Shown here: piece after piece, positions 9,325 to 19,360 of the stretch
Numbering within the stretch: the first letter of the stretch is position 1
Layout of the letters: the number at the start of each line of letters is the position of its first letter
DNA from: Labia minor
Lineage: Eukaryota > Arthropoda > Insecta > Dermaptera > Spongiphoridae
NCBI GenBank assembly: GCA_963082975.1
Contig: OY720348.1
Span: 52,836,421-52,900,420, forward strand
DNA length: 64,000 bases
Reading direction: 5' to 3'
Position numbers and translations under genes: made by a program
The notes under the pieces: generated by a model
Databases searched by the model: none
The model's input: the letters and a program-made list of their open reading frames with translations, nothing else
What the model was told of the DNA's origin: nothing

Positions 9325-9765
9325 CAGATGATAGTAAGGGAGGTATTGTTTTCACACCAAATTTCACATGTGGAGATTTTTACATATCTCCACGAATCAT
9401 GCATTTTCTTAATAGAAAAAAGTATTTTTAGCATGATGTCTATCCGTCCGTCCGCTGTGTGTCCGTATAGATGTGTACAGCTTGAACGGCTCAACGGATT
9501 TTGATGAAATTTGATATACTTATTTACTTAATGCATCGGTAAGATGAATTGATCAACTTTTGGTGCAAATGCGGAAACCGGAAGTGGTAGTATTAGCGAT
9601 CGACGATAGGAAGGGAAGGGTTATTTTCACATCAAATTTAACATGAGGAGATTTTTTACATATCTCCACGAATCATGCATTTTGAATTGGTTTTATCCTC
9701 GAGAAAAATCTTCTTTATTAGTTTTATCTTAATTTAAAATTATATGACGTCTTCCAGCCATAAAT
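9325..9765 (+). repeat. rep-A dispersed element, near-complete copy
   Basis: Starts TTACCGACAGATGATAG. It contains the same 80-bp unit twice (ACACCAAATTTCACATGTGG at 9355 and ACATCAAATTTAACATGAGG at 9630, each followed by ATATCTCCACGAATCATGCA), so the element is an internal dimer with a period of about 275 bp. Between them are the (GTCC)n tract, TGAACGGCTCAACGG and GGAAACCGGAAGTGGTAG. The far end is TTTAAAATTATATGACGTC. Confidence 0.75.
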
Positions 9766-9880
9766 TAAGCAATAAAAGATGGCAGAATATTTTTAGTTTT
9801 AATTTAATAAAAAAGAATGATTAAACAATTTATTTACCATTTTGATTGGTTATATTTATCTTTTTTATTAAATTATTCTT

Positions 9881-10586
9881 AATTTGCTTAATTTATTAAA
9901 GTGCTCAACAGGCCATGCAGACCTAAGGCGGTTTGAGTTCACTAGTTTAGTTCATGTTTACTTCTTCCCACTATTTCTCTCCATTCTTCTCTTTCTTCTG
10001 TCTTCTCTCTCCAGCATCCGATCTTCATTCTTCGCAGATCATTTTCCACTTCATCGAACCATCTTTTTCTTGGTCTTCCTCTCCTTTTTTTTCCCACCGG
10101 TCTTCTTTTGGTTACCAGCTTAGGCATTCTTGTATTCTCCATTCTCTGCACATGCCCGAACCATCTCAGTCTTTGCGATTTTATCAGAGGCACTATCAGA
10201 GGTTCAGCGAACAACTCTTTCAATTCATCATTTGATCTTCTTCTCCATCCTTCAGCTGACTTTACCCCTCCATATATACCCCTCAAGATACTCCTTTCCC
10301 ATCTTTCTAATACTTCCTCTTCAGCCCTTCCTAGTACCCAGGTCTCGCTCCCATACATGACTGTAGGTCGGATTATTGATCTATAGATTATTTCTTTAGA
10401 TTTTCTTGAGATTACTTTTGTTCTCATTAACTTACCCAACCTCCCATAGACCTGTCTGCCCTTCATCGTCCTCATTTTCACTTCTCCCATCCCACCACCC
10501 TCTCCTCCAATTTCACTCCCAAATAGATAAATTCTTTCACTCTTTCGAAATTATACACTTTTCCCTCATGCTCCACGCTAATACTC
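9881..10586 (-). mobile_element. LINE 3' part, 5'-truncated (split by Gypsy)
   Basis: This is the 3' two-thirds of a non-LTR retrotransposon on the minus strand; the rest continues at 15287. AATTTGCTTAAT occurs at 9881-9892 and again at 15367-15378, consistent with a target duplication bracketing the split LINE. Only a short tail separates the stop codon from the left edge. The Gypsy integration duplicated ACTC (10583-10586 and 15283-15286). Confidence 0.75.
9942..10490 (-). pseudogene. LINE reverse transcriptase C-terminal region
   Basis: The 182-residue frame carries GRLGKLMRTKVISRKSKEII, SIIRPTVMYGSETWVLG, and LRWFGHVQRMENTRMPK followed by a basic KRRGRPRKRW tail. These are the thumb and C-terminal parts that follow the catalytic YADD domain in RTE/CR1-like LINEs. 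The upstream part, on the other side of the Gypsy, contains INEEKTKYMEMGREEEE and ISVEHEGKVYNFERVKEFIY in a frame shifted by one relative to this one. There is therefore at least one frameshift. The endonuclease and catalytic domain are absent through 5' truncation. Confidence 0.75.
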
Positions 10587-10949
10587 TGTAAGGATTTTAT
10601 GGTTGAATGATAACAATGGTAATGTATGGCGAAATGATATGTAAAAATATAAAAAAAAAACTGTATTTATTGGAAACTTAATTTTATAACAATAATAAAA
10701 AAATTTGCTACGTGAACATAAACACAAAAAAAGGAACTCACTTCAAGGAATGACAACTTGACAAATTTTATTTTAATTAAATTATTTCATTTTAATTAAA
10801 TTATTTTATTCGAATTAAATTATTCTATTTTAACTAAATTATTTCATTTCAATTAAATTATTTTACTTCAATTAAATTATTTTAATTAGATCATTTTAAT
10901 TGTCAATGTTTTTGTTGAGCGGGATTTTCGAATTTGGCTGGCCGCCACA
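10587..10949 (-). repeat. Gypsy 3' LTR
   Basis: 363 bp. On the minus strand it starts TGTGGCGGCC and ends ATCCTTACA. It contains a tandem array of six 19-bp units (10771-10884, consensus TTTTAATTAAATTATTTCA). The 5' LTR has five units; this and one A in a homopolymer explain the 20-bp size difference. Confidence 0.92.
10771..10884. repeat. 19-bp tandem array in LTR (6 units)
   Basis: Six near-copies of a 19-bp AT-rich unit. The matching array in the other LTR is at 15123-15217 with five units. Confidence 0.85.
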
Positions 10950-12371
10950 CACTCCCTCCCCAGTGATAACGTTTAGGTATTTCTTGGGAAAGGAAACCGT
11001 TCTTCCGGATCTTGTTGTTTTCCTTTCAGGTGTACTTTCAACTGGTAAAGAATCTTTTCTCTCTTGATTGTTGGGAAGCTTATTCAAATTTTCATTTGGA
11101 ATTTCGGATTCTAAAATGAAAGCTGGTTTAATGCGATCAATGCTCACAGTTTGTAATCCTGATGGTGTTATGATGACATAATTCTTTTCTCTTCGTTCTT
11201 TCACTTCATATGGTCCGTCATATGTGGGTTGTAAAGGTGTTCGAATAGCGTCATGCCGGAGGAAAATGTATTTGCATGAGTTTAATGCTGGATGAATAAA
11301 AATATTTTTTTTACTATGGTGTTCTATCTGAGTAGGTTTGAGTGATTTTATATGTTCTTTGAGTTTGTAAATGTAAGTATTGATGTCTGAGGAACATTTG
11401 CTATCTTGGAACAAATCTGATGGGAGTCTAATTGGTGAGCCATATGTCATTTCTGCTGGAGTTGCATTGTTTCCGATTATGATATATGAGCGAAGACCCA
11501 ATAGTACAAGTGGCAGCTTACAATTCCAATCTTCTGTCAGATGACATTTAAGCGCACATTTCAAAGCTCTGTGCCATCTTTCTATCTTACCATTTGCGGC
11601 TGGATGGTAAGCCGTTGTTTTGATATGTTTTATTCCAAGGATGTTTGTCAGGCTTTTAAATAGATTGCTTTCAAATTGTCTTCCTCTATCGGTTGTAATG
11701 ATTTGAGGAACACCAAATCTTGAAATCCATGTTGAGAGTAATGTGTGTGCAACTGTTTCAGCACTAATATCTACCATTGGTGCTGCTTCAGGCCATCTTG
11801 TAAATCGGTCAACCATGGTGAGTAAATAGCGAAAACCTTGAGACGATGTCAAGGGTCCGACAATATCAAGGTTGATGTGTGAAAATCTTGAATGCACTTC
11901 TGGGTATTTTCCGATTTCACTATTGGTATGTTTCCATACCTTACTTTTTTGACAAGGAACGCAAAATGTGGTCCATTCTTTAATCTCTTTTTTCATAGAA
12001 GGCCAAATGTATCGATTGGTTAACATCTTGATTGATCCTTTAACTCCTGGGTGTGCCAAATTATGAACTGACTCGAATATAGCTCTTCGAAATTCTCTTG
12101 GGATGTATGGACGTAGTCGATTTTGGGATGCATCACAATTCAGGATTTTACCATTTGCAAGTGTCATTTCCACGAGTTTTAATGAAGAATCAAGTTTCAT
12201 TTTTTTGAGTTCTTCGTCATCTAGCTGTGCTTTCGCTATCTCCTCCATTGTAATATTGGGATGTATGTTGATGGATTGGATACGAGAGCAAGCGTCGGCT
12301 GCTATATTTTCTTGGCCTTTTGTATAACGGAAATCTGTTGTGAATTGTGCAATGAAACTGCTGTAGCACAT
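10896..12371 (-). pseudogene. pol: Gypsy pol, RNase H end and integrase
   Basis: Frame of 491 residues. Residues 1-30 ([20 protein letters not shown]) are the tail of RNase H. An H-x3-H-x29-C-x2-C zinc module follows (H103, H107, C137, C140). The integrase core has D169 (NLDIVGPL), D228 (TTDRGRQF) and E264 (NGKIERWH), a DD35E spacing. The region after about 390 ([20 protein letters not shown]) resembles the C-terminal GPY/F-type module. The frame is shifted by one from the protease-RT frame, with which it overlaps near 12302-12371, and integrase can be made as pol only if that shift is bypassed. It runs into the 3' LTR, ending at 10896. Confidence 0.88.
10950..10963 (-). promoter_or_regulatory. 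polypurine tract (plus-strand priming site)
   Basis: On the minus strand CTGGGGAGGGAGTG lies immediately upstream of the 3' LTR. Its position and purine content fit the retrotransposon polypurine tract. Confidence 0.8.
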
Positions 12372-14131
12372 TTGTCTGGGTGTTGATTTTCTGGTCGTTG
12401 TTGGAATATATAGGTGAGAGGTTTGTGGTCGGTATAGATGGGGAAAACTCTTCCTTCTAACATATATTGAAAGTGTTTTACAGCGGAGTATGCGGCGAGA
12501 AGTTCTCTGTCATATGTGGAATAATTTTTTTGTGCGTTGTTAAGTTTTTGAGAAAAGAAAGCTAAAGGTTCTAAAATTCCTTTATTAGTTTGGTGAAGAG
12601 ATGCTCCTATGGCAAAATCAGAAGCATCAACCATTAAGATGAGAGGTAAAACTGAAGATGGATGAGCTAAAAGAGTAGCTTCTGCAAGGCTATTTTTGAG
12701 ATTGTTAAATGCATCTACTTGTTCTGGTGTCCAATCTATTTTTCTCGTATCGTTTTTTTTAGCTCCCTTTAGATATTCTAGAAGAGTAATTTGTTTATTG
12801 GCCATATCAGGGACTGCACGTCGGTAAAAGTTTATTAATCCTAAAAATCTTCGTAAATCTTTAATGGTGGTTGGTAATGGGTAGTCAGAAATTAATTTTA
12901 TTCTTTCCGGAAGTGGTATTATTCCTTTACTTGTGATATTATAGCCTAAAAAGGGTACTTCTGAGACGCCGAAAATACATTTATTAATATTTATGTTTAT
13001 ATTGAATTTGTTGAGTCGATTTAGGAGTAAATGGAGGTGATTTTTATGTTCTTCTTCATTTTTTGAGGCGATTAATATATCATCAATATAGCAAAAAACG
13101 AAATCGAAATCGCATGTGATAGAGTCAATATATCTCTGAAATGATTGGGCTGCGTTACGAAGTCCAAATGGAAGACGAAGAAATTCAAACAATCCAAATG
13201 GAGTGATTACAGCTGTTTTGGGTACATCGTCTGGATGAACTGGTATGTGATGATATGCTCTAATTAGATCTATTTTAGAGAAAATTGTTTTATTGTCGAG
13301 TAGATGATTAAAATCTTGCAGATTGGGTATGGGGTATCTGTCCGGTATTGTTATGTTGTTTAGTGCACGATAATCTCCACAAGGACGCCATGAGCCGTCC
13401 TTTTTGGGTACTAAATGTAGTGGACTGGACCAGCAACTTTTGGATGGTTGGCAAATTCCAAGGTTTATCATCTGTTGGAATTCGTTTTTGGCTATTTTCA
13501 TTTTGTCTGGTGCTAATCTTCGTGCTTTTGCAGATGTCGGGTGACCTTTTGTGTCGATTGTGTGGTGGATGTCTAATGGAGGTGAGCCAAAATGAAGGTT
13601 TTCTCGCATTAGATTTGGATATTCTTTGATAATTTCACCATATTTGATATTCGGAGGAACTAAATGGATAGATTCTACACCAGGGGCTTTAATTAGACTA
13701 CCTTGTGTAGAAAGTGTTGTAGTGCAATCGATGAGTTTTCTATTTTTTAGATCTATAAGTAAATTATATTGTTTAATGAAATCAGCTCCAATAATTGGGG
13801 ATTGTATGTCTGCAATAATGAAGTTCCAGGAGAATTTCCGTCTCAATCCAAGATCTATTTCAAAAAGACGTTCGCCATATGTATTAATTACGGTGCCGTT
13901 TGCTGCATACAGCTTTCTTTTGTTAATGTTATTTCTGTCTTTTTTTAAAGGTGGAATTACTGAGAGGTCTGCCCCGGAATCAATTAAGAAATTTAAATTA
14001 TTTGTTTTATCGAATATGAAAAGGCGACTTGAATTAAATCTCCGATCATTGGTCGCCGACAATGTGGAGTCTTTTAGTTTAAAGATGTATGTTGTTGAGT
14101 TGGAGGTTTGTATGAACAAGGTTTTTGGCAT
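12302..14131 (-). pseudogene. pol: Gypsy pol: protease, reverse transcriptase, RNase H
   Basis: 609-residue frame starting MPKTLFIQ, in the -1 frame relative to gag and overlapping it by 58 nt. Protease: FLIDSGADLSVIPP (residues 48-61) and IIGADF (113-118). RT: KIDLIRAYHH with D288, LPFGLRNAAQSFQ, CYIDDILIAS with D350 and D351, and FLGYNITSKGI. RNase H: LMVDASDFAIGAS with D502, the catalytic E543 and [12 protein letters not shown] with D568. After residue 580 the frame runs out of register and stops; the true continuation lies in the 10896-12371 frame. A one-base loss around 12383-12388 explains this. All catalytic residues seen are intact. Confidence 0.9.
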
Positions 14132-14901
14132 TTTTGGGCATGTTCTCTAAAGGTAAAATGGTACCAACAGAGGGATCCGGACGGGTTGTATTTTGATTTA
14201 GATCGTGGTCTTGAACGAGAACGATGTCCACTACTACGAGATGACGATCGGCTTCTTGCTCTAAGTTCTTGTATGACGGATGTTAATTGATCTATTCGAG
14301 CTTCGAGGCTTGATATTCTATCATTGTCATGAATTGAAGGTTGGGAAATGGTATTTTGAGAAAATATAGATGGTCCAGTGGGAGTAAATTCCATAATTTT
14401 ATCGGCCATTGAGGCTAATGTATCTAAATCATCTTTACTTGAGGCTAAAATAGCTCTTATATTAACAGGTAATCTTTGTAAAAAAATTGTTTTTAAAAAT
14501 TCATCTTTGATTTGCGTACCTGCTAATGTTCTCATTTCTCTCAATAATTGTGTAGGTTTTTTGTCACCTAATTCTAATTCGGATATTAATTTGTTTGCCT
14601 TTCGGCCCTCCGATTCTTCGAATTCGCGTATTAATCGGTCTTTTAAATCGGTATACGGCGTTTGAGATAATGGTTTAATTAAAAAATCCGAAATTGTTTC
14701 GGCTATTTCAGGCTCAAGGGATCCAATTATATAATTAAATTTTGTGATTTCGGATATTATGCCAACGGTCTGGAACTGAGATTCAATTTGTAAAAACCAT
14801 ACCTTGAGATTTTTTCGCCAGAATTGTGGAATCTTAACAGAGACTCTTGCTAATTCTATCTCATTCGGTTGTTTTGTAGTTTGATCGATTGTTGTTGCCA
14901 T
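14074..14901 (-). CDS. gag: Gypsy gag, CHCC-type zinc knuckle
   Basis: The first ATG of the frame is at 14901 (MATTIDQTTKQ), giving 275 residues; codons upstream of it lie between the primer site and this start. The N-terminal half, with FWRKNLKVWFLQIESQF and EITKFNYIIGSLEPEI, is the conserved capsid region of retrotransposon gag. An RS/SR-rich stretch (RARSRSSSRSSGHRSRSR) precedes the zinc motif CWYHFTFREHAQKCQKPC, which has C-H-C-C order instead of CCHC. That order is characteristic of CsRn1-clade elements. The frame is intact. Pol follows in the -1 frame, so ribosomal frameshifting in the overlap is likely. Confidence 0.88.
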   Translation of the reverse strand: MATTIDQTTKQPNEIELARVSVKIPQFWRKNLKVWFLQIESQFQTVGIISEITKFNYIIGSLEPEIAETISDFLIKPLSQTPYTDLKDRLIREFEESEGRKANKLISELELGDKKPTQLLREMRTLAGTQIKDEFLKTIFLQRLPVNIRAILASSKDDLDTLASMADKIMEFTPTGPSIFSQNTISQPSIHDNDRISSLEARIDQLTSVIQELRARSRSSSRSSGHRSRSRPRSKSKYNPSGSLCWYHFTFREHAQKCQKPCSYKPPTQQHTSLN

Positions 14902-14926
14902 ATTTCTTCTTAATGCGATGTCCAAA

Positions 14927-14938
14927 TCGGGGTCACCA
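14927..14938 (-). promoter_or_regulatory. primer binding site, tRNA-Trp type
   Basis: One base after the 5' LTR the minus strand reads TGGTGACCCCGA, complementary to the 3' end of arthropod tRNA-Trp (TCGGGGTCACCA). It lies just upstream of gag. Confidence 0.82.
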
Positions 14939-14939
14939 A

Positions 14940-15282
14940 TGTAAGGATTTTATGGTTGAATGATAACAATGGTAATGTATGGCGAAATGATATGTAAAAA
15001 TATAAAAAAAAACTGTATTTATTGGAAACTTAATTTTATAACAATAATAAAAAAATTTGCTACGTGAACATAAACACAAAAAAAGGAACTCACTTCAAGG
15101 AATGACAACTTGACAAATTTTATTTTAATTAAATTATTTCATTTTAATTAAATTATTTTATTCGAATTAAATTATTCTATTTTAACTAAATTATTTCATT
15201 TCAATTAAATTATTTTAATTAGATCATTTTAATTGTCAATGTTTTTGTTGAGCGGGATTTTCGAATTTGGCTGGCCGCCACA
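14940..15282 (-). repeat. Gypsy 5' LTR
   Basis: 343 bp, nearly identical to the 3' LTR except for one missing 19-bp tandem unit and a single homopolymer base. ACTC follows at 15283-15286 as the target duplication. Confidence 0.92.
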
Positions 15283-15286
15283 ACTC

Positions 15287-15378
15287 TCTTCGTTCTCCTC
15301 TTCCTCTCTTCCCATTTCCATGTACTTGGTCTTTTCCTCATTTATTATCATTCCAAACTTTCCTGCAATTTGCTTAAT
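15287..15378 (-). mobile_element. LINE 5' side of the split copy
   Basis: The minus strand reads QIAGKFGMIINEEKTKYMEM, then an E-rich stretch up to the Gypsy junction. This is the segment after the RT YADD domain and joins the part at 9881-10586. The truncation point falls at the AATTTGCTTAAT direct repeat. Confidence 0.72.
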
Positions 15379-15417
15379 AATTAAATAAAATAAAATTTCA
15401 TTCCTAGCCCAACCTCA

Positions 15418-15481
15418 GAGGGAATTTTGGTAGAGGGAATATTGGCGGAGGGAATTTTAGTTTGGAGGGAATTTTGGTATG
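15418..15481. repeat. 15-17-bp tandem repeat, four units
   Basis: Four units of GAGGGAATTTTGG with 2-4-base variable tails (TA, CG, TTTG, TATG). Confidence 0.85.
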
Positions 15482-15521
15482 GTACGGTTTAATACTGATA
15501 ATAATATAAATTCTTAAATTA

Positions 15522-16872
15522 GGGTGACCCAGCCAGTAGTTGAACAAATAAAGCCAGTTTACCACGGATCCTGTTGTTAGTTCTATACTATTAGCCGTAA
15601 AACTAAGCTAATGGATTTTTAACAAAGCTTTATTATTGTAGTTATTAAAAAAAATATTAAACAATGCTTAAAACTGAAAAATAAAAAGCAAAAAAAAATT
15701 TACAACATTTTTTATGATTTTATCCCAGTGGTTGAACAGACATGTCCAGTTTTTGAACGCTCGATATTCCAGTAATTGAACACCCGTTATTTCATAGTTT
15801 TTATTATTTTAAGTTTAGGTACACATCCAAAACGACTTAACAAATATCTAGGCGTATAGCTTGAGCACTCATAACACAATACAAGGCTGATTCACATTCC
15901 AAACATTGCTCAATGTTTAAATTATAATAATAATAATAACAATAATACATATATTTATTTATTTATTTATTTCATACAAACACCAATCGGCAATATACAC
16001 ATAAGATACAAAATTAAAAATATTTTTAAAATTTTTTAAACTTTTGATACGAAATTGCTTTGGGAGTCGAGTCCCGTTACTGCATACAGATTCCTGGTTT
16101 TACTTTACTTTAGGCGAGTCCGTTTGTCTTGAAAGTGTTGCTTGGATTGCACTAACATTCAATGGTGAAGGTGAGGCATCAAAATTATGATTAATTTCGG
16201 GCTCTTTTTCAATACACTCAGACAAAAGGCCATTTGTCTGAGTTTCATTAAGACATTTGCTCCGAAGCCTTTTCCAAAACTGAAACAGTTCACGGGCCTC
16301 AATATTACCCTCCTACTCTTCCCCTGCACTTTTCTAAATTCTTCAGGCCTACCCTTGGGGAAGAGGGATTCAAGGTATAAGAGGGATTGAACATTCACAG
16401 TCTGGTGATCTTCGATGGCGGGCAACGTTCACCACTGTTCAATTACTGGAATTTGTGCATTTTAACAGTGCCATTAGTTGAACAGTCAGTTTAGAGCTCT
16501 AAAAAATAAAAAATATCTATACCTTAATATCATGCTTCAAAATGTAGTCCTTTAGCTTTAATTTAAGACCAATTCGGTAAAAATATCTCTAAAAATGACT
16601 AGGATGCACGTGGATTACTTTTACTTACCGTATTTTCAGTAGACTAGTCGTGAATGCAAAAACAAGCATTTCATTTGAGAAAAAAAATAATATCTCTGAG
16701 TACTTAAGTCACTTGCAGCAGACGATAGGTGTTTCAGTTGTGACAACATAACAACTTAAAAATAAAATAAAATTTCACGTTCCAAGCATGTTTCCTCTTG
16801 AGATTTTGGCGGATTTTTGGTAATTTGTTCAACTATACTGGGGAAGGGGTTCAACTACTGGCTGGGTCACCC
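15522..16872. mobile_element. pogo/Tc-type DNA transposon with subterminal repeats
   Basis: Terminal inverted repeats GGGTGACCCAGCCAGTAGTT (extending to GAAC) at both ends, flanked by TA. The motif CCAGTxxTTGAAC recurs near both ends: at 15531, 15726, 15749 and 15770 on the left, and inverted at 16437, 16468 and around 16830 on the right. TA duplication and iterated terminal motifs fit a pogo-like element whose transposase binds several subterminal sites. At 1351 bp it is shorter than autonomous relatives. The internal coding remnant (16140-16430) is decayed. Confidence 0.72.
16140..16425 (-). pseudogene. decayed coding remnant inside the pogo-like element
   Basis: Two minus-strand frames are partly open: GRPEEFRKVQGKSRRV, then in another frame FQFWKRLRSKCLNETQTNGL and ASPSPLNVSAIQATLSRQTD. 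The mixture suggests a frameshifted C-terminal part of a transposase. It is not clear enough to name the family. It lies centrally in a TIR element, which is its best evidence of origin. Confidence 0.35.
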
Positions 16873-17329
16873 TATATTGGCACATGTACTTGTCTAAATA
16901 TTAATTAAAAAAGGAGGATTAAGAAATTACGTTATATTGTTTATAATAATATTATTTATAATAATCAAATAACATTATATTATTTATAATTTAATCTAAA
17001 AAACATTTTAATTAATATAATATAATTTATTTAATATTATTAGATCAAATTTATTTAACAATTTATTTGAAATTCCTTCCTTTATAATTTTTTATATGTA
17101 TTACTTATATGTTGCTAATTTCATGAATATATTTTTCTTTTTGTTGGGGAATGATAAATATATTTCGTAATTAGATTCTAAAATATTATTAAAATAAATA
17201 TTTTTATTTTTATTTTGAAATTAAATAAAAAATTTTAAAATATTTTAAATATAAAAAATATTAATACAATATCAATAAAAAAGAATGGTGGGAGACAAAT
17301 TCCAATATGGATGACGTATTAATGACATC

Positions 17330-17470
17330 ATTTAAATTTACTATTTTAAGTTAAGACAATACTAATAAAGTTAATTTTTCCCGAGGCTGAAACCAATACA
17401 GATCGATTTTTCTTTATAAATATTTTCTATGGTGTGAATTTCAAAGCAATCCTTAAATATACATTAAATT
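17330..17470 (+). repeat. rep-E dispersed repeat
   Basis: GACGTATTAATGACATCATT, then GAGGCTGAAACCAATACAGA, then TTTATAAATATTTTCTATGG and TGAATTTCAAAGCAATCC. An inverted copy lies at 27466-27650 and a weaker one at 18010-18130. The block TTTCTCGAGGATAAAACCAA in rep-A is a related version. Confidence 0.5.
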
Positions 17471-17689
17471 TTCTTTTGGTTTAAAAACATTTTTTCTAAG
17501 AATTTATTAAAACCTTCTCGCTGTTCATTTTATGTCACCTTTAATTCAAAGGTTCTGTCTATCGACATTGAATATAAAAATATTAATATTACTTATAAGA
17601 ATATCCTAATTTAAAATATATAATTTTTTTTTTCTAATAATTTCTAATTATTATTTAATTTTCTTATTACATTTAAATTATTATGACCG

Positions 17690-17840
17690 CTCGGGCGCCA
17701 TATTTTGAGGGGCGCCGATATAAATATAAATTATTTTCGTGTAGTTTATATATATATATTTGGTTTTTTTTGCATTAAATTTATATATTTTTCTATAATT
17801 GGACGCCAAATTTTGTTTTGAAAAAGCCTGATCAAAGAGA
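17690..17840. repeat. hAT-like MITE fragment (GGGCGCC family)
   Basis: GGGCGCCATATTTTGAGGGG and ATATAAATATAAATTATTTT match the block at 58650-58690. GACGCCAAATTTTGTTTTG resembles the right parts at 59060 and 61210. The ends are lost. Confidence 0.4.
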
Positions 17841-18129
17841 ATTTTTTTTAAAATTCAAATAATTGATAGTTATATAAACAATAATATTGATAATAATTAT
17901 AATAATATTTTTATAAATATTTATATATAATGTTTTTCAGAGCCAATATTTTGAATTGAATATTTATTGACACCTGTTATTAATTATTTTAATTAAGAAA
18001 ATAACAATTCAAATGATTTTCCTTTTATAAATGAGACCAATACAGATCGATTCTTCATTTCAATATCTCCCTAAAAATCTTTTCTCAATTTTTAAGATCA
18101 AGAATACATAAATACATTAATAAGCATAC

Positions 18130-18130
18130 T

Positions 18131-18160
<30 letters not shown>
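18130..18160. repeat. (TA)n microsatellite
   Basis: About 14 TA units. Confidence 0.9.
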
Positions 18161-18163
<3 letters not shown>

Positions 18164-18170
18164 TGCTAGT

Positions 18171-18892
18171 ACCTATATAAGATTATAGATAAGATAGGTA
18201 GATAGAAAGCTGCATCAAATTAATTTTGACATCTGATTGTTTGAATTATGAAAATCAATTCTTCAAAAAAGAAAAAAAAAAATGAAAACCATTATAACTC
18301 ATTTATGAATAATAGGTAAGCCAAACCGAGAAATGGAGGCTGTAGCGTCGATGATGAATTGATTTATATTATTGATAGTTAATAAGATGGATGGATTCCA
18401 ATGTCTTCTTTCTTATCATTGTCGGGAGTCGAAAGCCGAGCCCCGGGACCGGGACCGGGATCGGGACTTGCCAATAAATCACCGGGATCAGAGCTGGAGT
18501 GGGCAATGGAGGAGGAAAAAAAAAGAGAAAAAGCCCAGTTCAGGAAATGTATGGATGTTCCGGGCTGAGAGGCCGTTTGCCCTTAACACAAACCAAACCC
18601 TTTCGTTTTTTTTTTTTTATTTGTTTTTTTTTTTTTTTTATTTACAACTTCTCCAAGGATATTAAAGTTTGTCCAACTCAACGAAATCCTTCATTTTATT
18701 ACTAAAATAATTTTAATCATTCTAGAGATTTTACTTTTAATCAACTTTGTTTAAGATCACCACCATCTTGACGTAAAAGATACTTTATTTAAATTAGGCC
18801 GCTGTTTTTAAATTAATAACCCGAGTGTGGCAAGATCAAACTCCATCTTTGGAAGCATTTCCTCTGGATATAACACTTTCCTTCAATTATCT
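18171..18892. other. non-coding; low-AT patch of unknown nature
   Basis: The block 18320-18600 is clearly less AT-rich and includes GGGACCGGGACCGGGATCGG, a short hexamer repeat, and a donor-like AATAGGTAAGCC at 18312. It ends in long T runs. No protein is recognised; a host exon or UTR is possible but not shown. Confidence 0.3.
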
Positions 18893-19360
18893 AAATATTT
18901 TTACCGAATTCTCATGTTGAGATTTTTACATTTGCATTTTATTAACAGAAAAAAATATTTTTAGCATGATGCCTGTCCGTCCGTCGGTCTGTATATCCGT
19001 CCCTCTGTCCAATGTGTGTCGTATGGACATGTATAGCTTGAACGGATATTGAGAAAATTTGATAAATTTTCTTAATGCATCAATAACATGAATTCATTAA
19101 CTTTTGGTGTATATCCGAAAACCGGAAGTGGTAGTTTACAAATTATTAATTTTATATTCATTGTCGGAAAATATTTCACTTAAAATATAGTATTGATAAA
19201 TAATTGATTAATTAAACTAAACTAAGATAATATAATTTAGTCATTTTTATTCAAGTTTTAAAAATATTTTTTTTATACTTAATATATATTTATATATATA
19301 TATAATGTTGTTTGGAAATAATTTATTTCAAATCGTCGGTCGGTTCTATGCCTGGCCACA
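18893..19360 (+). repeat. rep-A, longer diverged version
   Basis: Contains CATGTTGAGATTTTTACATT, the (GTCC)n tract, TTTTGGTGTATATCCGAAAA and CCGGAAGTGGTAG. It then has a second half (AATATTTCACTTAAAATATA, TAATTGATTAATTAAACTAA) ending CGTCGGTCGGTTCTATGCC. The same second half is in the 42112 copy. CGTCGGTCGGT is the inverse of the ACCGACCGACG start of other copies, indicating terminal inverted repeats. Confidence 0.65.

Larger units (their letters stand above)
10587..15282 (-). mobile_element. Ty3/Gypsy LTR retrotransposon, CsRn1-like clade
   Basis: A 4.7-kb element with LTRs 10587-10949 and 14940-15282, TG..CA termini, a 4-bp target duplication (ACTC), a tRNA-Trp-type primer site, a polypurine tract and gag-pol. 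The CHCC-type zinc motif of gag (C-x2-H-x9-C-x3-C) and the tRNA-Trp primer are features known for the CsRn1 clade. There is no envelope-like ORF. The LTRs are nearly identical, so insertion is recent. One frameshift in pol separates RNase H from integrase. Confidence 0.92.
16873..18170. other. AT-rich stretch with rep-E copies
   Basis: Two plus-strand rep-E copies (17330-17470 and 18010-18130) share ACCAATACAGATCGATT. A GGGCGCC-type fragment lies at 17690-17840 and a (TA)n run at 18130-18160. No coding sequence. Confidence 0.45.

Noticed and set aside
12302..12390. Programmed frameshift between RNase H and integrase in Gypsy pol
   Set aside because: The position is not a usual site for recoding and a loss of one base in an A-run explains it; a sequencing error or mutation is more likely.
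13626..14150. 174-codon plus-strand frame
   Set aside because: Antisense shadow of the Gypsy protease/RT region.
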